This document shows positions 16,318-25,061 of a stretch of 64,000 nucleotides of DNA, piece after piece. The position numbers were made by a program, and so were the translations under genes. Under the pieces are notes generated by a model. The model had not been told where the DNA came from. It saw only the letters and a list, made by a program, of their open reading frames with translations, and did no database searches. The stretch comes from Synergistetes bacterium HGW-Synergistetes-1 (GTDB lineage: Bacteria; Synergistota; Synergistia; Synergistales; Synergistaceae), in NCBI GenBank assembly GCA_002839185.1, contig PGXO01000011.1, forward strand, positions 1 to 64,000. Direction: 5' to 3'. Position 1 is the first letter of the stretch. The number at the start of each line of letters is the position of its first letter.

Positions 16318-17997
16318 TTCCGATCCGACTATGTCATCTATCATAGCTCCTTCATGTGCCTGTAATGCTGTTTTTGCGTATATGCTAAGTATTCCCCGTG
16401 ATTTTTTAAGAGGCAGTTTCCATTTTGCAAGGCGCTCTTTTATTGTCGCTCCAGGAACATCAAGATTGACAGTACGAGCAGGGATATCAATCTTGATCTT
16501 GTCTCCCTCTTCAACTACTGCGATCACGCCACCTACGGCAGCTTCAGGCGAGATGTGGCCTATTGCCGCGCCCTCTGTGAATCCTGAGAAACGTCCGTCT
16601 GTGAGAACGAAAACGTCCTGCCCCATTCCAATACCGACAAGTGCGTCTGTAGTCATCATCATCTCTCTCATGCCTGGAGCTCCCCTTGGGCCCTCATACC
16701 TGATCACGACGACATCTCCCTTTTTGATCCTGCCTGAAACGACCGCAGAATGAGCTTCCTCATCCGAATGGAAGACCCTGGCCGGTCCTTCAAAGACCCT
16801 GATCTTCTGAGAGATAGTGGTAGTTCTGCATATAGCGCCGTTTGGAGAGATGTTGCCTTTGATAACGGCTATTCCACCGTTTGCGAAAACGGGATCTTTA
16901 ACTGTTGTAAGAGTGGAATGGTCAGATGATCTCCTCATTTCACATATTTCTCCGACAGTATGCCCTGAAACTGTAATAGCCTCTCTGTTTAGGTAATCAC
17001 TCATCTCACCCATTACAGCCGGGACTCCGCCTGCGTTGTAGAGGTCGATGACAGTTGCTTTTCCTGTAGGTATCACGCGGCTGATGACAGGGATCGTTTC
17101 TGAAAGTTTTTCAAAATCATCCAGTGTAAGTTTGACTCCGACTTCCCTGGCTATGCTGAGGAGATGGAGAACTGCATTTGTAGAACCTGCGATCGCCATG
17201 GTCAGTATCACTCCGTTGAGGAGTGCTTCCCTTGTAAGTATGTCTTTAGGTTTGATGTTGTTTTTTACGAGTTCGACGATGTGTCTTCCTGTCTGAGTGG
17301 CGTATCGTTCTTTTTCAGCGGACATTGCGGGGACTGTTGAAGAACCGATAAGTGCCATGCCAAGGCCTTCCGCAAGTATCTGCATCGTGTTTGCAGTTCC
17401 CATTAGGGAACATGCACCGGGTCCGGGGCATACGTGGTCCTCTAGGTAACGGATCTTCTCGCGTGCCTCGTCGTTAGCATAGTCCGCTCCGAAAACGAGC
17501 TGATCAAGCTCGCTCATGACTATGCTGCGTCCTTTACTTTTGAAAACTTCCTGTGGGCCGCCTGTCAGCATTATGCAGGGCACGTCAGCCCTGATGCCTC
17601 CGATGAGCACGCCCGGAATTATGCTGTCACATGATGCAAGAAGTACAAGTCCGTCCAGGAGTTGTACACCGGTCATTATTTCAACTGAAGATGCAATTAC
17701 ATCTCTTATTACGAGCTCATACCTGAAATGGGGCATACCGATAGGTACTGCGCCGCAAGTAGCGATAGTTCCGAATTCGAAAGGAGTTCCTCCAGCCTGT
17801 AAAATCCCTGACCTGACACGGTTTGCGAGCTTGTCGAGATGCACATGCCCGAGTCCTGCGTCATTGGCCGTATTTACTATTCCTATAAGAGGCTTGCTGA
17901 GATCAACGTCGTCATAGCCGCAGCCCTTATATATCGCGCGGCGTGATGATGAACCTTTACCTGAGAATAACCCAAGTTCTTTAGATCTGTATGTCAT
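16300..17997 (-). CDS. ilvD: Dihydroxy-acid dehydratase (IlvD/Edd family)
   Basis: 565 residues, Fe-S dehydratase that makes 2-oxoisovalerate and its homologue in valine/isoleucine synthesis. Cluster cysteines are in [11 protein letters not shown] and [16 protein letters not shown], and the C-terminal half carries DGRFSG and [11 protein letters not shown]. The ATG at 17997 follows AGAAAGGA by 12 nt, and a TTG at 18009 is the alternative. No other ilv gene is nearby, and it sits upstream of the Liv transporter. A sugar-acid dehydratase role within the same family cannot be excluded. Confidence 0.88.
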   Translation of the reverse strand: MTYRSKELGLFSGKGSSSRRAIYKGCGYDDVDLSKPLIGIVNTANDAGLGHVHLDKLANRVRSGILQAGGTPFEFGTIATCGAVPIGMPHFRYELVIRDVIASSVEIMTGVQLLDGLVLLASCDSIIPGVLIGGIRADVPCIMLTGGPQEVFKSKGRSIVMSELDQLVFGADYANDEAREKIRYLEDHVCPGPGACSLMGTANTMQILAEGLGMALIGSSTVPAMSAEKERYATQTGRHIVELVKNNIKPKDILTREALLNGVILTMAIAGSTNAVLHLLSIAREVGVKLTLDDFEKLSETIPVISRVIPTGKATVIDLYNAGGVPAVMGEMSDYLNREAITVSGHTVGEICEMRRSSDHSTLTTVKDPVFANGGIAVIKGNISPNGAICRTTTISQKIRVFEGPARVFHSDEEAHSAVVSGRIKKGDVVVIRYEGPRGAPGMREMMMTTDALVGIGMGQDVFVLTDGRFSGFTEGAAIGHISPEAAVGGVIAVVEEGDKIKIDIPARTVNLDVPGATIKERLAKWKLPLKKSRGILSIYAKTALQAHEGAMIDDIVGSEDQVTG

Positions 17998-18114
17998 AAG
18001 TTGTATCAATCCTTTCTTATTTTTATACGGCAGTCGGTAACTCCCTGAAACTGCAACTGCCAGTAATAAATGGTTTAAAGATATTCATGATATATCAGCC
18101 GATTTCTATATTAT

Positions 18115-18144
18115 ATTATCTTTGTCTGTTATTTGGTAATGCAA
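18115..18144 (-). promoter_or_regulatory. Probable ilvD promoter
   Basis: Minus-strand TTGCAT (18144-18139), an 18-nt spacer and GATAAT (18120-18115), about 110 nt before ilvD. The gene-free stretch 17998-18389 holds this site and the Rex-like operator. I see nothing else convincing in it. Confidence 0.45.
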
Positions 18145-18328
18145 ATTTAAACCGTGCCAGGCTGACTGGTCCAAAATTTACCAGATATACGGTAAAGGCA
18201 AATGGAAGCTTATTCTTAACTGTAATAAAAATTCTTGATGCCAACAAAATTTTGCTGTAGGGCCAGGTGAGATAAAGATTTCTTAATGTATTGTCTGAAG
18301 TGAAAGTTAAATAAGCAATAATGTCATT

Positions 18329-18346
18329 GTGTGAATTTGTTCACAA
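18329..18346. promoter_or_regulatory. Rex-type operator upstream of the sensory hydrogenase operon
   Basis: GTGTGAA-TTTG-TTCACAA matches the Rex consensus TTGTGAA-N4-TTCACAA in 13 of 14 fixed positions. It lies 44 nt before the first start codon of the operon. Rex is an NADH/NAD+-sensing repressor of fermentation and hydrogenase genes, but the rex gene itself is not in this window. Confidence 0.65.
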
Positions 18347-18389
18347 TAATAATATTTACGAAAGGTTTTGCTTTTAGGAGCTGAGTAAT

Positions 18390-18638
18390 TTGGATGTGGC
18401 TATATCTTTAGGAAGTTTTTGCTATTTTAAGTGGGCAAACAACATTGTTGTGGTCCTTAACTCTCTGATTAAACAACGATGTCTTGAAAATCAAGTCAAA
18501 CTCCGCGGATCTTTCTGCATGGGTATGTGTCCTTCTGAAGAAGTTTCGATAAAGATAGCAGATGATATGTTCTCCGTAAATCCCAATGAAATTGCTGAGT
18601 TCTTTGAGACCAAAATAAAGAGGTGGCTTGAATCATGA
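18390..18638 (+). CDS. Thioredoxin-like [2Fe-2S] ferredoxin (NuoE/HydC-like, short)
   Basis: 82 residues from TTG with AGGAG 9 nt upstream. It has the size of the C-terminal half of NuoE. Cys11 and Cys43/Cys47 (GSFCMGMCPSE) match the second pair of a thioredoxin-fold 2Fe-2S site, and Cys30 is extra. It overlaps the next gene by ATGA. Similar small proteins sit beside HydS in anaerobes. An electron-passing or signal-relay role is inferred from position only. Confidence 0.7.
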   Translation: MDVAISLGSFCYFKWANNIVVVLNSLIKQRCLENQVKLRGSFCMGMCPSEEVSIKIADDMFSVNPNEIAEFFETKIKRWLES

Positions 18639-20377
18639 AGTATATCAATGTTGCAAAAGCTAACTGTAAAAATTGCTATAAATGTCTCAAGGTTTGCCCG
18701 GTCAAGTCTATCAAATATAGTGAAAATCACGTGGAAGTGATTGAAGATGCCTGTATTTTATGCGGCAGATGCATACGTAATTGTCCTCAAAAGGCGAAAT
18801 CTCTTATTAACGATATTACTATTGTAAAAGAGTTGCTGGAAGATAAAACCATAAAAAAAGTTGCCGCACTTGCCCCCTCGTATGTATCATCGTTTGGTTC
18901 AGAAAATAGATTAAAACTTGCAGCTGCACTGCTAAAGCTTGGCTTTGACGGTGTTGAAGAAACTGCTGTTGGTGCACATGTTGTTACACTGGAATATGCA
19001 CGTATTCTTGAAGAAGGCATAATGGATAACATGATAACCACTTGCTGTCCTTCGACAGTTTTTTTGGTTCAAAAATATTTTCCTAATCTGACAAAACAGC
19101 TCGCTCCAGTCCTTTCTCCTATGGAAACACACGGACAGATGATATTTAAGGAGTGGGGGGAAGATGTATCTGTAGTGTTCTTTGGACCATGTATATCAAA
19201 AATTGAAGAAGCAAGAATTTCATTGCCCCACTATATAGACCATGTTGTTACATTTAAACAACTTGCTGCATGGCTAAGCGAAAAGGACATTTTACTTTCC
19301 GACCTTGAAGACGGCTATTTCGGAAATGTTCCGACAGCATCCTCAATATATCCTGTTTATGGGGGGATTATTGACGATGTGAAATCGAACCTTAGCCCAG
19401 GTTCATTGGCGGAAGAAAAATACACTTTTATTAGTGTACAGGGGACAAAAGATCTTACAGAACTCCTTCAGGAGATGGATAATGGAAAGATACATAACTG
19501 TTTTATAGAGGCCAGCACCTGTTACGGAAGCTGTATAAATGGTCCGGAAAAACCCGACTCAGATTACCAGCCGATTAGTCTCAGCTTAGAAATGCGTCGT
19601 TATATAAAAAAGATGGAAAAAGAGAAACAGCCTCCAATAGATGGCATCGTTTTTAACAGGGAAATTGAACCGGACGCACTTCATCAGGATATCCCGGATG
19701 AGAAGACAATACGTAATATTCTTGCGCAGATAGGTAAAAATACTCCTGAACAAGAATTAAACTGCGGAAGCTGCGGATACCGAACTTGCCGTGAAAAGGC
19801 AATTGCCGTATATCAGAAAAAGGCTGAGCTCAATATGTGCATGCCGTATATGACGCAAATTTCCGAAACACTTTCTAATGTTACTCTTTCTGTTAGTCCA
19901 GATTATATTATAGCAATAGACAATAAATTAATGATACTTGAATGCAACCTTGCCGCGCAGAGATTGTTTAATCTAACGAGAAACGATATTGTCGGCAGTC
20001 GTATAGATGAATTTCTTGATCCGGTAGATTTTGCGGTTGCAATCGGAAACAAAGAATCGCAGCCGCTTTGCAAGGTGCATTATGACAGGCAGGGGATAAT
20101 TGTAAATCAGGCTATTGTTTATATTCCTGAACAAGATATTGCAGTGGCCTTTCTTAAGGATATTACAAGTGAAGAGCGGGAAGATGAATTGCTCAATAAG
20201 ATGAAGCTTGATACCATGGATATGGCACAGACTGTTATTGATAAACAAATGACAGTAGCGCAGGAAATAGCAAGTCTTCTCGGAGAAACTACAGCTGAGA
20301 CAAAGGTAACACTTACTAAGCTTAAAGATTTGATCATATACGAAGGCAAAGAGAATAATGGAAAAACTATGCATTGA
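18635..20377 (+). CDS. hydS: Sensory [FeFe] hydrogenase HydS (group C), PAS-tailed
   Basis: 580 residues. Two 4Fe-4S sites come first (CKNCYKCLKVCP at 11-22, CILCGRCIRNCP at 40-51). The H-cluster domain has L1 TTCCPST (135-141), L2 FGPCISKIEE (183-192) and L3 TCYGSCINGP (295-304). A Fes-type 4Fe-4S motif follows (Cys377, 380, 385, 402), then a PAS domain (about 420-530) and a helical end. This order is the hallmark of group C hydrogenases, which are thought to sense H2 and signal rather than turn over bulk H2. It overlaps the phosphatase gene by 20 nt. Base composition is visibly more AT-rich than in the flanking operons. Confidence 0.9.
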   Translation: MKYINVAKANCKNCYKCLKVCPVKSIKYSENHVEVIEDACILCGRCIRNCPQKAKSLINDITIVKELLEDKTIKKVAALAPSYVSSFGSENRLKLAAALLKLGFDGVEETAVGAHVVTLEYARILEEGIMDNMITTCCPSTVFLVQKYFPNLTKQLAPVLSPMETHGQMIFKEWGEDVSVVFFGPCISKIEEARISLPHYIDHVVTFKQLAAWLSEKDILLSDLEDGYFGNVPTASSIYPVYGGIIDDVKSNLSPGSLAEEKYTFISVQGTKDLTELLQEMDNGKIHNCFIEASTCYGSCINGPEKPDSDYQPISLSLEMRRYIKKMEKEKQPPIDGIVFNREIEPDALHQDIPDEKTIRNILAQIGKNTPEQELNCGSCGYRTCREKAIAVYQKKAELNMCMPYMTQISETLSNVTLSVSPDYIIAIDNKLMILECNLAAQRLFNLTRNDIVGSRIDEFLDPVDFAVAIGNKESQPLCKVHYDRQGIIVNQAIVYIPEQDIAVAFLKDITSEEREDELLNKMKLDTMDMAQTVIDKQMTVAQEIASLLGETTAETKVTLTKLKDLIIYEGKENNGKTMH

Positions 20378-21533
20378 GACTTACTACAGTAGTCTTAATA
20401 AGAAGGACGAGGAGTTATGCGGCGATAGAGTGCAGTTGGTAAACAATGCAGACAGTGCTTTGCTGGTTCTTTCTGACGGATTGGGCAGCGGTGTAAAGGC
20501 CAATATTCTTTCAACGCTCACTTCAAAGATAATTTCTACTATGATAAGTAGGGGTGCTGCTATAGAGGATACTGTCGACACTATTGCACACACTCTGCCT
20601 GTCTGTAAAGAGAGAGGGCTTGCATATTCGACGTTTATGATCCTTCAAATATCAAATAACGGCATAGGATATCTGGTTGAATATGATAACCCGCCTTGTA
20701 TACTTGTGCGTAACGGAGAAAAGGTTTCTTTGGATTATGTAGAGAAAAATATAGGGGGAAAACCTGTTCGAGAGAGCCATTTTGACGTATATTCAGGTGA
20801 TTATTTTTTTATCGTAAGTGACGGAGTGACTCAGGCAGGAATGGGAGAAACGCTTAGCTTCGGCTGGGGACTGGATGCATTGGCAGAATATATAAGCAAT
20901 CTTTGCGTTAAAGAACTTTCCCCGCCCAGAATAATTCAAAATGTTTTAAGTGTATGTAAAGATCTCTATTTAGGTAAGCCCGGAGATGATACTACGGTTT
21001 CAATTGTACATATAATGAAACATCAGAATGTTTCAATTTTTTCCGGCCCGCCAAAGGACCCTAATGATGATGCCCGAATAGTTTCAGACTTTGTTGCTAC
21101 GGATGCTATCCATATTGTATGCGGGGGTACAAGCTCAGAGATACTCGCACGTGAGCTGGAGCGTGATTTGGTTGTAAATATTGATTGCGAAAAATCAGAT
21201 TTTCCTCCTACTGCTTACATAAAGGGCATGGATCTTGTAACTGAAGGTGTCATGACTATAAAGAACACACTGGAGATAATCGATAAATATATTCTTGATC
21301 CTGTTTCTCAGGAAATAACAGATGAACTTGATTCCTCAAACGGTACTTCAAAATTGGCCAAAATACTTATTGAACAGTGTACTGATCTTAATTTATTCAT
21401 TGGCAAAGCTGTCAATCCTGCGCATCAAAATCAGAATTTCCCGCCGGGACTGCGTGTTAAATGGTATCTTATGGAGAGTTTGGCAGCTTCGATGTTAAAG
21501 CTTGGCCGCAGGGTAGAAAAGCGTTATTACTAA
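20358..21533 (+). CDS. SpoIIE/PP2C-type serine phosphatase partnered with HydS
   Basis: 391 residues. The PP2C-SpoIIE fold occupies about residues 1-230. Metal-binding Asp lie in LVLSDGLGSGVKA and FFIVSDGVTQAGMGE, with GKPGDDTTVSIVHI at the end. The last ~160 residues form a separate domain that I do not recognise, with one Cys in the VCGG segment and a helical tail. The 20-nt overlap with hydS shows coupling. The pairing suggests a chain from H2 sensing to protein dephosphorylation. The target, presumably a Ser-phosphorylated anti-sigma antagonist or kinase, is not in the window. Confidence 0.85.
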   Translation: MEKLCIETYYSSLNKKDEELCGDRVQLVNNADSALLVLSDGLGSGVKANILSTLTSKIISTMISRGAAIEDTVDTIAHTLPVCKERGLAYSTFMILQISNNGIGYLVEYDNPPCILVRNGEKVSLDYVEKNIGGKPVRESHFDVYSGDYFFIVSDGVTQAGMGETLSFGWGLDALAEYISNLCVKELSPPRIIQNVLSVCKDLYLGKPGDDTTVSIVHIMKHQNVSIFSGPPKDPNDDARIVSDFVATDAIHIVCGGTSSEILARELERDLVVNIDCEKSDFPPTAYIKGMDLVTEGVMTIKNTLEIIDKYILDPVSQEITDELDSSNGTSKLAKILIEQCTDLNLFIGKAVNPAHQNQNFPPGLRVKWYLMESLAASMLKLGRRVEKRYY

Positions 21534-21570
21534 CTAAATATTGATCAGCAGGGTGAATGCTGTTAATTAT

Positions 21571-21612
21571 GATGGACCGGAGATTGATTTTACCGGTCCA
21601 TCTTGTTCTGAA
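21571..21612 (+). terminator. Terminator after the HydS operon
   Basis: ATGGACCGG (21572-21580) pairs with CCGGTCCAT (21593-21601), then CTTGTTCTG. The T-tract is short, so strength is moderate. Confidence 0.65.
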
Positions 21613-21614
21613 TA

Positions 21615-21711
21615 ACTCAACTTTCTCACTTCATTTCCGATCAAAAACATGCAGAAAAACGGACAATAGAGGTTTTGGATCCGCTAATAACAATGGATGG
21701 GAAAGTTGAGT
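21615..21711. repeat. 97-bp segment bounded by an 11-bp inverted repeat (possible mini-element)
   Basis: ACTCAACTTTC (21615-21625) and GAAAGTTGAGT (21701-21711) are exact inverted repeats around 75 nt with no coding potential. The size and ends resemble a MITE or transposon relic, but no clear target duplication is visible and there is no second copy here. Confidence 0.4.
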
Positions 21712-21834
21712 AAATAATAGTTACTCAGTTCTGTATTTATATATAGAATACAAAAATTTCTACATGCAAGTTATAAATGCTATAAATTGTATTTATACAA
21801 ATTATAATAAATAAAAATGAGTAAAAATACGCAT

Positions 21835-21863
21835 TTGACAAACAACGTGAAATAAAGTACTAT
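21835..21863 (+). promoter_or_regulatory. Strong promoter of the alcohol dehydrogenase gene
   Basis: TTGACA (21835-21840), a 17-nt spacer and TACTAT (21858-21863). The leader contains an inverted repeat AATCAC/GTGATT (21886-21903) between the start point and the AGGAGGT site, a possible operator. Confidence 0.75.
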
Positions 21864-21927
21864 CTGTACAACATAAAGTTACTTGAATCACAATCTAGTG
21901 ATTTAAAAAAATCAGGAGGTGTTCCTT

Positions 21928-23142
21928 ATGTGGGAAAAAGAAAATAAAATTAATGAGGTTCGCGAAATACGCTGCCGTACTATTGCATATCTTGGTGTTG
22001 GTGCGATCAACAAAATAGTTGAAATATTAGGTGATCTTAAGAAAAAAGGTATATCGAAAGTAATTGTTGTAAGCGGGAGAGGATCATATAAAAAAACCGG
22101 TGCATGGGATGTCGTAAAAAAAGCATTTAACGTAAACAAAATTGACTATGTGCTTTACGATAAAGTCACGCCTAACCCGACTGTTGATTCCGTCGATGAG
22201 GCAACAGCGTTGGCCAGGGAGTTCCGTGCACAAGCAGTCATTGCTATAGGTGGCGGAAGCCCCATAGACACGGGTAAGAGTGTTGCAATACTAATGGAGA
22301 ACCCTAAATATGATGCAAGGCAGCTTTACGAGTATAAATTCACACCAGAGAGAGCCGCTCCGATCGTTGCTATTAACCTGACTCATGGTACAGGCTCTGA
22401 AGTCAATCGATTTGCTGTTGTCAGTCTTCCTGAGAAGGATTACAAACCGGCTATTGCTTATGACTGTATATATCCGCTCTATGCAATAGACGATCCAGCT
22501 CTTATGACAAAACTATCGCCGGAACAGACTAAGTTTGTTTCTATAGATGCGGTGAACCATGTTATTGAAGCTGCGACATCAAAAGTTGCATCACCTTACA
22601 CTATTCTTCTTGCACAAGAAACTATAAGGTTAGTCGACGAATGGCTCCCTAAGGCAATGCAGGATCCTGATGACCTCGAAGCACGTTATTATCTGCTCTA
22701 TGCATCAATGATAGGCGGGATAGCATTTGACAACGGGATGCTGCATCTTACCCATGCGCTGGAACATCCCCTTTCGGGTGTAAAACCTGAACTTACACAT
22801 GGCCTTGGACTCGCAATGATACTTCCTGCAGTGGTGGAAGTTTCTTACCCTGCAGTTCCTAAAATATTTGCAGATATACTTACTGCGATAGTTCCAGGGC
22901 TGAAGGGAGTTCCTGAAGAAGCATCAAAAGCTGCCGCAGGAGTTGAAAAATGGCTTGTGAGTATGGGGACAAAAGAGAAGCTTTCTGACGAAGGCTTCAA
23001 GGAAGAAGATATCATGCATCTTGTGAACCTTGCACAGAACACTCCCTCACTCGGACTTCTGCTTTCACTTGCACCAATAGAAGTGGATGATAAGGTTATT
23101 GAGAAGATTTACCGCGACTCAATGTTCTTTAAATCTGAGTAA
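21928..23142 (+). CDS. Iron-type (group III) alcohol dehydrogenase
   Basis: 404 residues, NAD(P)-dependent Fe-ADH reducing aldehydes to alcohols or the reverse, cytoplasmic. IGGGSPIDTGKS binds cofactor, and metal ligands fall in DAVNHVIEA, GMLHLTHALEHPLSG and THGLGLAMILP. The ATG at 21928 has AGGAGG 7-8 nt before it, while the in-frame GTG at 21919 lies inside that site. Single-gene unit with its own strong promoter and terminator. Placement after the H2-sensing operon suggests redox balancing, which is inference. Substrate is unknown. Confidence 0.9.
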   Translation: MWEKENKINEVREIRCRTIAYLGVGAINKIVEILGDLKKKGISKVIVVSGRGSYKKTGAWDVVKKAFNVNKIDYVLYDKVTPNPTVDSVDEATALAREFRAQAVIAIGGGSPIDTGKSVAILMENPKYDARQLYEYKFTPERAAPIVAINLTHGTGSEVNRFAVVSLPEKDYKPAIAYDCIYPLYAIDDPALMTKLSPEQTKFVSIDAVNHVIEAATSKVASPYTILLAQETIRLVDEWLPKAMQDPDDLEARYYLLYASMIGGIAFDNGMLHLTHALEHPLSGVKPELTHGLGLAMILPAVVEVSYPAVPKIFADILTAIVPGLKGVPEEASKAAAGVEKWLVSMGTKEKLSDEGFKEEDIMHLVNLAQNTPSLGLLLSLAPIEVDDKVIEKIYRDSMFFKSE

Positions 23143-23283
23143 GCCTGTGAAGACAAGGTGGATCTAAAATAAATTTTCTTACAAAGAGAGGGCGACTGCG
23201 CATGTATTATTTGTACGGCGGTCGCGCTTCTCTTTGTTATGTATTGAATTTTATGTATGTTTCCATAGAGGCTTTTACTAAAT

Positions 23284-23328
23284 AAAAAGACAGGCTTTCC
23301 GGAACTACGAAGCCTGTCTTTATATATT
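23284..23328. terminator. Bidirectional terminator between adh and ugd
   Basis: AAGACAGGCTT (23287-23297) pairs with AAGCCTGTCTT (23310-23320), an 11-bp stem with a 12-nt loop. TATATATTT follows on plus and TTTATT on minus. Confidence 0.82.
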
Positions 23329-23340
23329 TGATATTTGACG

Positions 23341-24672
23341 TTATTTTGCAGGGCGTCTGTTCCTGCCTATGCAGTAATATTCGAAACCCAGTTTCTGCAT
23401 TTCCGATGGGTCATAAATGTTCCTGCCGTCAAAAAGGATCATGCTTTTCATCAGCGGGCGCAGTTTTTCCCAGTCAAGACATCTGAACTCAGGCCACTCT
23501 GTTACCAGAACAGCAGAATCGGCTCCCTCGAGCAGTTCTTCTATGCTGCCAGAATATCTGACATCCTTGGGAAGGATCATCCCGGCCTGATCCATTGCAA
23601 TGGGGTCGTAAGCCTTTACTGAGGCACCGCAGTCGAGAAGTCCCCTTATAAGGGATATGGATGGGGCCTCTCTCATATCGTCGGTATGAGGTTTAAAAGC
23701 AAGTCCCATGACAGCGATAGTGAGACCTTCCATGCTGTTGCCGAATTTTTCCCTTACCATTATCTGCAGCAGTTCTTTCTGCTTGCGGTTTACCTTGTCT
23801 ATTGCAGAGGCCATCGTCATATCAAGTCCCTGTCCCTCTCCGATGTGGCAAAGGGCCTGGACGTCTTTTGGGAAGCATGAGCCTCCGTAGCCGCAGCCGG
23901 CGTTCAGAAAAAAGCTCCCTATGCGCCTGTCAGAGGCGATGCCTTCCTTGACAGAAAGAACATCTGCGCCCACCTTGTCGCAAAGCTGTGCGATTTCGTT
24001 CATGAAGCTGATTCTGGAGGCAAGCATAGCGTTTGCGGCATATTTTGTGATCTCTGCCGAGGATGGGTCCATGAAGAAGATCCTCTCTTCGGAAACAAAT
24101 GGGGCATAGAGCTCGCGCATTATTGAACGGGCTTCGTCGGAGACTGCTCCTACTACGACCCTGTCGGGATTGAGGCAGTCTTCTATCGCCATTCCCTCTT
24201 TGAGGAATTCGGGGTTTGAAAGGACTTCGAGGTTTATCTTCTCAAGCCCTCTCTCGTGCATGTGCGCCCTTATGCGCTTCCAGAGCAGTGTCCCTGTGCC
24301 GACAGGCACTGTGGATTTGACTACAATGAAGCATGAATGGTCTATGCATGAGCCTATGCTGTCCAGTGCGTTGAGTACCTGTGCAAGGTCCGCGCTGCCA
24401 TTGCTGGAGGGTGGGGTACCGACTGCTATGAAGCAAAGCTGGGCATTTTTGATCCCCTCTTTGATCTCAGTAGAAAAAGAGAGCCTTCCGGCCTCCCTGT
24501 TTTTTTTGACCAGTTCTTCAAGTCCCGGTTCGTATATCGGTATTATGCCACTGTTCAGGTCTTCGATCCTTTTATTATCGATGTCTACGCAGCATACATC
24601 GTTGCCTTTTTCTGCAAAACAGGTCCCCGTTACGAGACCCACATATCCGGTGCCTACAAAACAGATCCTCAT
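23341..24672 (-). CDS. ugd: UDP-glucose 6-dehydrogenase
   Basis: 443 residues. Makes UDP-glucuronate, the first dedicated precursor of L-Ara4N. N-terminal Rossmann MRICFVGTGYVGLVTG, the conserved catalytic cysteine in GCGYGGSCFPKDVQAL, and GLAFKPHTDDMREAPS in the C-terminal domain. It is the last gene of the arn operon, 15 nt after arnE/F. The length is standard. Confidence 0.95.
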   Translation of the reverse strand: MRICFVGTGYVGLVTGTCFAEKGNDVCCVDIDNKRIEDLNSGIIPIYEPGLEELVKKNREAGRLSFSTEIKEGIKNAQLCFIAVGTPPSSNGSADLAQVLNALDSIGSCIDHSCFIVVKSTVPVGTGTLLWKRIRAHMHERGLEKINLEVLSNPEFLKEGMAIEDCLNPDRVVVGAVSDEARSIMRELYAPFVSEERIFFMDPSSAEITKYAANAMLASRISFMNEIAQLCDKVGADVLSVKEGIASDRRIGSFFLNAGCGYGGSCFPKDVQALCHIGEGQGLDMTMASAIDKVNRKQKELLQIMVREKFGNSMEGLTIAVMGLAFKPHTDDMREAPSISLIRGLLDCGASVKAYDPIAMDQAGMILPKDVRYSGSIEELLEGADSAVLVTEWPEFRCLDWEKLRPLMKSMILFDGRNIYDPSEMQKLGFEYYCIGRNRRPAK

Positions 24673-24687
24673 ATCTGATGGTCCCCC

Positions 24688-25059
24688 TCAGCTTTTCATT
24701 GTCAGCATTGTGATCCCAATAAGGATCGCCCCTATGCCCATTATCCTCATCATCGTTATCTTTTCCTTAAAGATAAAGAAACCGACGAAAAGGAGGATAA
24801 GATAGACCAGCCCGGACATCATTGGGTATGCCAGAGTCAGGTCTGTCCTTGAAAGGGCGGCTGCCATAAAAAAGAACGAGATCCCGAACATGCCGAGTCC
24901 GAGTATTATCCAGGGGTTAAGAAGTATTTTAAGTATTCCTGCGATCAGTCCGGAAGAGACTATCGATGAGTCGCCTCCGTAAGCATGTTTCATGACAGTG
25001 CTGCCAAGAGCGTTTGTCATTGCTGAGGCGATCAGGAGCAAAAGGCTTATCCTGTCCAT
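24688..25059 (-). CDS. ArnE/ArnF-type small EamA transporter subunit
   Basis: 123 residues with four hydrophobic segments, the size of ArnE/ArnF (SMR/EamA half-size proteins) that flip undecaprenyl-phosphate-L-Ara4N across the inner membrane. It sits 2 nt after arnD and 15 nt before ugd. In enterobacteria two different subunits pair, but only one is present here, so it probably homodimerises or its partner is elsewhere. The position in the operon is the main support. Confidence 0.8.
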   Translation of the reverse strand: MDRISLLLLIASAMTNALGSTVMKHAYGGDSSIVSSGLIAGILKILLNPWIILGLGMFGISFFFMAAALSRTDLTLAYPMMSGLVYLILLFVGFFIFKEKITMMRIMGIGAILIGITMLTMKS

Positions 25060-25061
25060 TT

